From contig JBBRGA010000188.1 in the NCBI GenBank assembly GCA_038241115.1, positions 1-5,049 on the forward strand: 5,049 nt of DNA, read 5' to 3'. Position 1 is the first letter of the stretch. Each line of letters begins with the position of its first letter. Position numbers and translations under genes: made by a program. Below the pieces are notes generated by a model. That model ran no database searches. It had not been told where the DNA came from and saw only the letters and a list, made by a program, of their open reading frames with translations. Shown here piece by piece: positions 1 to 5,049 of this stretch. The DNA is from JANYJJ01 sp038241115 (GTDB taxonomy: Bacteria > Pseudomonadota > Gammaproteobacteria > Burkholderiales > Burkholderiaceae_C).

Positions 1-445
1 AGAGCGCGAAATGAATGGCGCGCTGGTTGCGTACATCGCTGATGGCTTCTATGCGCACAAAGCCCAACGCAAAGGCCATGTCTGCCGCGGCCAGCACAGC
101 CTCGCGCATAAGCCCCTGTCCAGAGAACTTCGGGTCGGCCAGGTAGCCAATTTCGGCGCGTGGGGCTTCGAAGTCAAAGCTGTGGAAGTCGATCCGCCCA
201 ATCAGCGCACCGCTGCCGTCGAGGAAGACATTGAAAATGAGGTTTTCGCCCTCTTCCACAAACTGCAAACCCCGCGCGCAAAAAGTTTCGGCCCACGCCA
301 AATCTCGTGTGAACCGAGGCCAAGAAATGAACGGCCAAGAAGGCAAACAGGCGTTGAGGAAATCAGCAATCTGCTGCGCGTGCTGAACGCTTGGCGCTTC
401 AAGACGCAGACGCGGCGTTCGAAGTGAACGCGGCGCGCAAATCAA
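1..445 (-). CDS. GNAT family N-acetyltransferase (RimJ/RimL-like), C-terminus cut by the window edge
   Basis: Reading the minus strand from about 445 gives 148 codons of a GNAT-fold acetyltransferase, still open at base 1. It opens with RTPRLRLEAPS (residues about 9-19), the first beta strand typical of RimJ/RimL-like enzymes. It continues to AEIGYLADPKF (97-107) and SGQGLMREAV, matching the acetyl-CoA pyrophosphate-binding loop (Q/R-x-x-G-x-G/A). DVRNQRAIHFAL at the edge fits the conserved Asn region of the family. The expected role is acetyl transfer from acetyl-CoA to an amine; the substrate (ribosomal protein, antibiotic or small molecule) cannot be told. The start is uncertain: there is no in-frame ATG. 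TTG at 443-445 is preferred because it leaves about eight residues before the first conserved strand; TTG at 458-460 and 482-484 are alternatives. None has a clear Shine-Dalgarno sequence. The gene follows secA in the same direction and, by coincidence, in the same reading frame as the secA stop. Confidence 0.8.
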   Translation of the reverse strand, partial: MICAPRSLRTPRLRLEAPSVQHAQQIADFLNACLPSWPFISWPRFTRDLAWAETFCARGLQFVEEGENLIFNVFLDGSGALIGRIDFHSFDFEAPRAEIGYLADPKFSGQGLMREAVLAAADMAFALGFVRIEAISDVRNQRAIHFAL

Positions 446-480
446 GTCAGATTTGGCCAATTTCGTGACGCTTGATTTGC
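437..480. repeat. Inverted repeat between secA and the GNAT gene
   Basis: GCAAATCAAG (437-446) and CTTGATTTGC (471-480) are perfect 10-base inverted arms around a 24-base loop, and the loop itself holds the near-palindrome ATTTGGCCAATT. There is no T-run on either side, so this is not a standard intrinsic terminator. It could be an mRNA hairpin near the 3' end of the secA transcript or a protein-binding site. The left arm overlaps the preferred TTG start of the acetyltransferase. Confidence 0.55.
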
Positions 481-487
481 CCAATTT
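451..487. repeat. 13-base direct repeat pair, 24-base spacing
   Basis: ATTTGGCCAATTT (451-463) recurs as ATTTGCCCAATTT (475-487) with one mismatch. The start-to-start distance is 24 bases, a multiple of three. If the GNAT frame were translated this far upstream, the copies would encode TKLAKS and TKLGKS on the minus strand. Whether this DNA is coding, regulatory or a relic of local duplication is not clear. Confidence 0.55.
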
Positions 488-495
488 GGTCAGCT

Positions 496-513
496 CTGAT
501 TCGTCTAAATCAG
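496..513 (-). other. Small hairpin just after the secA stop
   Basis: CTGATT (496-501) and AATCAG (508-513) form a 6-base perfect stem with a 6-base loop, 13 bases beyond the secA stop codon on the minus strand. It lacks a following T-tract, so it is at best a weak or factor-assisted 3'-end signal for secA mRNA. Confidence 0.3.
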
Positions 514-526
514 CCCAGCGGCATGC

Positions 527-3274
<2,748 letters not shown>

Positions 3275-3533
3275 GCGTTGTCGTCTTTTGGATGTGAGTC
3301 GGAGTTGATACGGGTGTGCAGGCTCAGATGCCTGGGCGACAGCTTTGTATGGACATCTAGAAGCTGGGGTCTGGCCTTGAAGTAACAAGCGCGAGTTTCG
3401 GGCACACATCCCGAATCTGCGTACTTCAGCGAGCCAGCGAGTTTAACCGCGACGTCGACCACGCAAGCCAGCCCAGACCTCAATGCAAGCAGACCCGCGA
3501 CCCAGCGTCTCAGCGTCTCAGCGTCTCATCGTC
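3275..3533 (-). other. Upstream region of secA, no convincing gene
   Basis: This 259-base gap lies between the end of the M23 pseudogene and the secA start and must hold the secA leader. A weak minus-strand promoter candidate is TTGCGT (3461-3466) and TAAACT (3440-3445), but the 15-base spacer is short and the -35 poor, so I do not call it. Short direct repeats are present: CAGCGAG twice at 3427-3441, and GCGAGTTT at 3391-3398 and 3437-3444. A 75-codon frame from TTG at 3481-3483 runs 19 bases into secA, but it has no signal peptide or recognisable arrest motif and no clear ribosome-binding site. Confidence 0.4.
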
Positions 3534-3551
3534 TCAGCGGGTTAGACGCTG
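3503..3551. repeat. 8-base tandem repeat with inverted copy at the 3' end of the M23 pseudogene
   Basis: CAGCGTCT occurs three times in perfect tandem (3503-3526), followed by CATCGTCT (3527-3534) and a partial fifth copy. The inverted copy AGACGCTG lies at 3544-3551, inside the last codons of the M23 frame. Any perfect unit can pair with it; the nearest (3519-3526) gives an 8-base stem with a 17-base loop. The structure spans the ancestral stop codon (3534-3536) and could act as a 3'-end hairpin, though there is no T-run. Replication slippage is the simplest origin. Confidence 0.7.
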
Positions 3552-4059
3552 CGCTGTGACCTGGGGGTTTGCAACAGCCGAGCCTCCGCGCAGAACGGCC
3601 CGCGGTTCTGCATCGCCCCCCGCCAAGAATTTCGCGGGGTCCTGATGGACGCCTTCCACGGTTACTTCAAAGTGCAAGTGAGGTCCGGTGGAACGACCGG
3701 TTGTGCCGACTTCGGCGATGGCTTGGCCGCGCTTGACGATGTCGCCCACTTTGACCACGATCTGCCAAACATTGGCGTACCGAGTCAGCAGGCCCCGGCC
3801 GTGGTCTATTTCGATCAGGTTGCCGTATTGAGGGTGCGCCTCGAGCGGAAGCACCACGCCGCCAGCGGCAGCATTGATGCGGGTTCCGATGTCAGCTGCA
3901 AAGTCCTAACCTGTGCGCAAGGCAACTCGACCCGTGAAGGGATCGGAGCGGAAACCAACGCCCGAGACTGAAGGCACATCTATGGGCCTGCCGTTGGGCA
4001 CCCTCAACGCGCGCATGCGGGCCTCTAACAAGCGCGACTCGATCACGGCGAACAAGTTG

Positions 4060-4083
4060 CTGCGTTGGTCGCTGCGTTGGTCG
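4060..4083. repeat. 12-base perfect tandem duplication in the M23 pseudogene
   Basis: CTGCGTTGGTCG at 4060-4071 is repeated exactly at 4072-4083. On the minus strand in the ancestral M23 frame it encodes RDQRSDQRS. The length is a multiple of three, so it does not itself shift the frame. Confidence 0.85.
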
Positions 4084-4455
4084 CGCCCTGACATCACCTC
4101 GTTGAGTTGCTCGAAAGACATCGTGTCAGCAGGCACAAAAGGACCACCCTGGCCGCTTGATCCCCGGCTTGATCGTGGCGGGCGCAGGGATCCATGACTT
4201 AAGTTCTTCAGGCTTCACACCGACCAGCGTAGAAAGTCGGTCACCCTGGGCTTCGAGCTTGATGAGCTTGGCCTGCATTTCGCCGACTTTCTGCGCCATG
4301 GCATCAACGTTCTCGCGCAAATAACGGTCGCGCTGCGCGAACTCGTCGCGCACTACAAATTAACCAAGTGACTGACCACGGGCCAGCGTTCACGAGCAGC
4401 TTTCAAAAATATAAAGTGGTAAATCATTCCGGACAACAAACTGAGCACGATGATC

Positions 4456-4482
4456 AGCGCAGTCAGCGCAGTCAGCGCGGTA
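4456..4482. repeat. 9-base tandem triplication in the M23 membrane segment
   Basis: AGCGCAGTC occurs at 4456-4464 and 4465-4473, followed by a diverged copy AGCGCGGTA at 4474-4482. On the minus strand it encodes TALTALTAL inside the predicted transmembrane helix, preserving both frame and hydrophobicity. Confidence 0.8.
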
Positions 4483-4560
4483 GCCATTTCAACGCGGCTG
4501 AAATGAAGTGCACGGGTGCGCACTAAGCTACTGTGAATGATCAAAATTTGCATCTAGAAA

Positions 4561-4564
4561 CTCC
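4561..4564 (-). promoter_or_regulatory. Shine-Dalgarno site of the M23 pseudogene
   Basis: On the minus strand GGAG lies 7 bases upstream of the ATG at 4551-4553, a good match and spacing, which fixes the start of the first fragment. It is part of a 9-base direct repeat: AAGGCGGAG appears here (4561-4569) and again at 4580-4588, separated by a run of A and then C on the minus strand. Confidence 0.7.
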
Positions 4565-4608
4565 GCCTTTTTTTGGGGGCTCCGCCTTCAGACACCGTTT
4601 CGCTAAGA

Positions 4609-4630
4609 AGTTGCGCAACTGCAATTGCGC
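4609..4630. promoter_or_regulatory. Palindrome in the divergent intergenic region, possible operator
   Basis: AGTTGCGCAACT (4609-4620) is a perfect 12-base palindrome. It is followed directly by the 8-base palindrome GCAATTGC (4621-4628), and TTGCGC occurs twice 14 bases apart (4611-4616 and 4625-4630). The position between two divergent genes suits a transcription-factor site. The A/T-rich stretch after it (4636-4660) could hold the plus-strand promoter: TTGCGC (4625-4630), a 17-base spacer and GAATTT (4648-4653) is the best, weak, fit. No regulator is identified. Confidence 0.35.
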
Positions 4631-4691
4631 CCACCAAAACGAAATTTGAATTTTGAAATCTAAGCACATCAGCTCAGGGCACCGGGTCAGC

Positions 4692-4994
4692 ATGCAAAGC
4701 GTGCCAGACGCATTGCGCGTGCAGGATGCGCTCTTGCAGAGCGAGCCGCTGGCCTTGTTGCGTGAACGAATTCGCGATTCAAAAGCACGTTTTGAAGCGG
4801 TCAAGCTGTGCATTCCCGCAGCGATGCGAGCTCACGTCAAGCCCGGCCCAGTGGATGCGGCGGGCTGGTCCTTGCTGGTGGCGAATGCAGCGGTGGGAGC
4901 AAAGCTTCGTCAATGCATTCCTCAGCTGGAAGAGGTCTTGAAGACTCAGGGCTGGCCGACATCCACCATCCGGATAAAAATTCATAACTTTTGA
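4692..4994 (+). CDS. dciA: DciA-like (DUF721) replicative helicase loader
   Basis: The 100-residue product matches the short beta-proteobacterial DUF721/DciA type. It starts MQSVPDALRVQDALLQSEPL, then a helical stretch LLRERIRDSKARFEAVKLCI, then GPVDAAGWSLLVANAAVGAK and LRQCIPQLEEVL, the most family-like part, and ends with TSTIRIKIHNF. DciA is the ancestral loader of the DnaB replicative helicase in bacteria that lack DnaC or DnaI, and acts in the cytoplasm with DnaB at the origin. I chose ATG at 4692-4694 because it leaves nine residues before the VQDA helix, as I recall for related proteins. An upstream in-frame TTG at 4653-4655 would add 13 residues (MKSKHISSGHRVS), but it lies in A/T-rich, promoter-like DNA without a Shine-Dalgarno site. 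The gene is divergent from the M23 pseudogene. The protein is divergent enough that DciA function is inferred from family and position. Confidence 0.82.
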   Translation: MQSVPDALRVQDALLQSEPLALLRERIRDSKARFEAVKLCIPAAMRAHVKPGPVDAAGWSLLVANAAVGAKLRQCIPQLEEVLKTQGWPTSTIRIKIHNF

Positions 4995-5049
4995 GGCACA
5001 GGCGGTTCAACTGCCGACCGAATAAAATTGGTGCAGATGCACAAGCTCC
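4995..5049. other. Sequence downstream of dciA, unresolved
   Basis: GGCGG and CTGCC (5001-5015) can form a 5-base stem with loop TTCAA but no T-run follows. TAAAAT (5023-5028) resembles a -10 element without a suitable -35. An ATG at 5037 opens a frame (M-H-K-L) that runs out of the window after four codons, too little to call a gene. Confidence 0.2.

Larger units (their letters stand above)
3534..4553 (-). pseudogene. Broken membrane-anchored M23 family metallopeptidase (LytM-like)
   Basis: The ancestral product would be about 338 residues: a short cytoplasmic N-terminus from MQILIIHSSLVRTRALHFSR, one membrane segment (about residues 23-50, ending YHFIFL), a periplasmic coiled coil (RDEFAQRDRYLRENVDAM onward), and a C-terminal M23 domain. 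Intact members act in the periplasm on peptidoglycan or regulate amidases. Three lesions break it. A base is missing after the codons for SHLVNL, giving TAG at 4353-4355, whereas the next frame continues VVRDEFAQRD. A second shift near 4162-4165 restores the original frame (KPG then SSGQGGPFVPAD). An in-frame TAG at 3906-3908 splits FTGRVALRTG from DFAADIGTR. The metal-ligand His of H-x-G-x-D is Arg (3915-3917) and the catalytic His expected in RYAH is Asn (3771-3773); Asp and the HLHFE motif (HLH at 3672-3680) remain. The first part keeps a good start signal, so a 66-residue membrane peptide could still be made. Confidence 0.9.

Noticed and set aside
11..427. Plus-strand 138-codon frame at the left edge
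   Set aside because: It is the antisense of the acetyltransferase, whose GNAT motifs are clear on the minus strand.
3275..3409. 45-residue N-terminal extension of SecA to an upstream ATG
   Set aside because: The added residues do not resemble SecA N-termini, and similarity starts at MLPKILTS.
3503..3540. CRISPR-like array
   Set aside because: The 8-base units are contiguous with no spacers, so this is a simple tandem repeat.
3534..3857. Independent 107-codon M23 domain gene starting at an internal GTG
   Set aside because: It begins inside the peptidase fold, lacks the first metal-binding motif and the catalytic His, and is clearly the tail of the broken gene.
4353..4358. Programmed ribosomal frameshift in the M23 gene
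   Set aside because: No slippery heptamer is evident, a second opposite shift and an in-frame TAG follow, and active-site residues are lost; decay explains all of these.
4541..4813. Minus-strand 90-codon frame across the start of dciA
   Set aside because: It overlaps the DciA-like coding region and the divergent intergenic region, and its sequence shows no family features.

Overview
The window looks like chromosomal core sequence from a betaproteobacterium, most likely a Comamonadaceae member of the Burkholderiales. The evidence is the sequence character of SecA, the DciA-type protein, and the gene order (DciA-like gene divergent from a membrane-anchored M23 peptidase gene, then secA), which I recall as typical of that family. 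The genus cannot be fixed from the sequence alone.

Layout, read along the minus strand from right to left: an intergenic region (about 4554-4691) separates dciA, which runs rightwards (4692-4994, plus strand), from three leftward loci. These are a broken M23 peptidase gene (3534-4553), an intact secA (527-3274), and the 5' part of a GNAT acetyltransferase gene (1 to about 445) that runs off the left edge. The secA upstream gap (3275-3533) and the secA/GNAT gap (446-526) contain short repeats but no convincing gene.

The main observation is that the M23 gene, normally an intact envelope peptidase gene at this position, is a pseudogene. Reading leftwards from its start it carries a one-base deletion that creates an immediate TAG (4353-4355), a one-base shift back into the original frame best placed at a run of four C (4162-4165), and an in-frame TAG (3906-3908) replacing the Leu of the conserved H-x-G-L-D motif. 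Two active-site histidines are also substituted (R at 3915-3917, N at 3771-3773). The same stretch carries several short perfect tandem duplications. The adjacent 915-codon secA has no such defects, so poor sequence quality is an unlikely general explanation.

Functionally, SecA is the preprotein translocase ATPase and DciA is the replicative helicase loader; both are core genes. The acetyltransferase substrate is unknown. No mobile element, CRISPR array, tRNA or rRNA was seen, and I found no undescribed multi-gene system.
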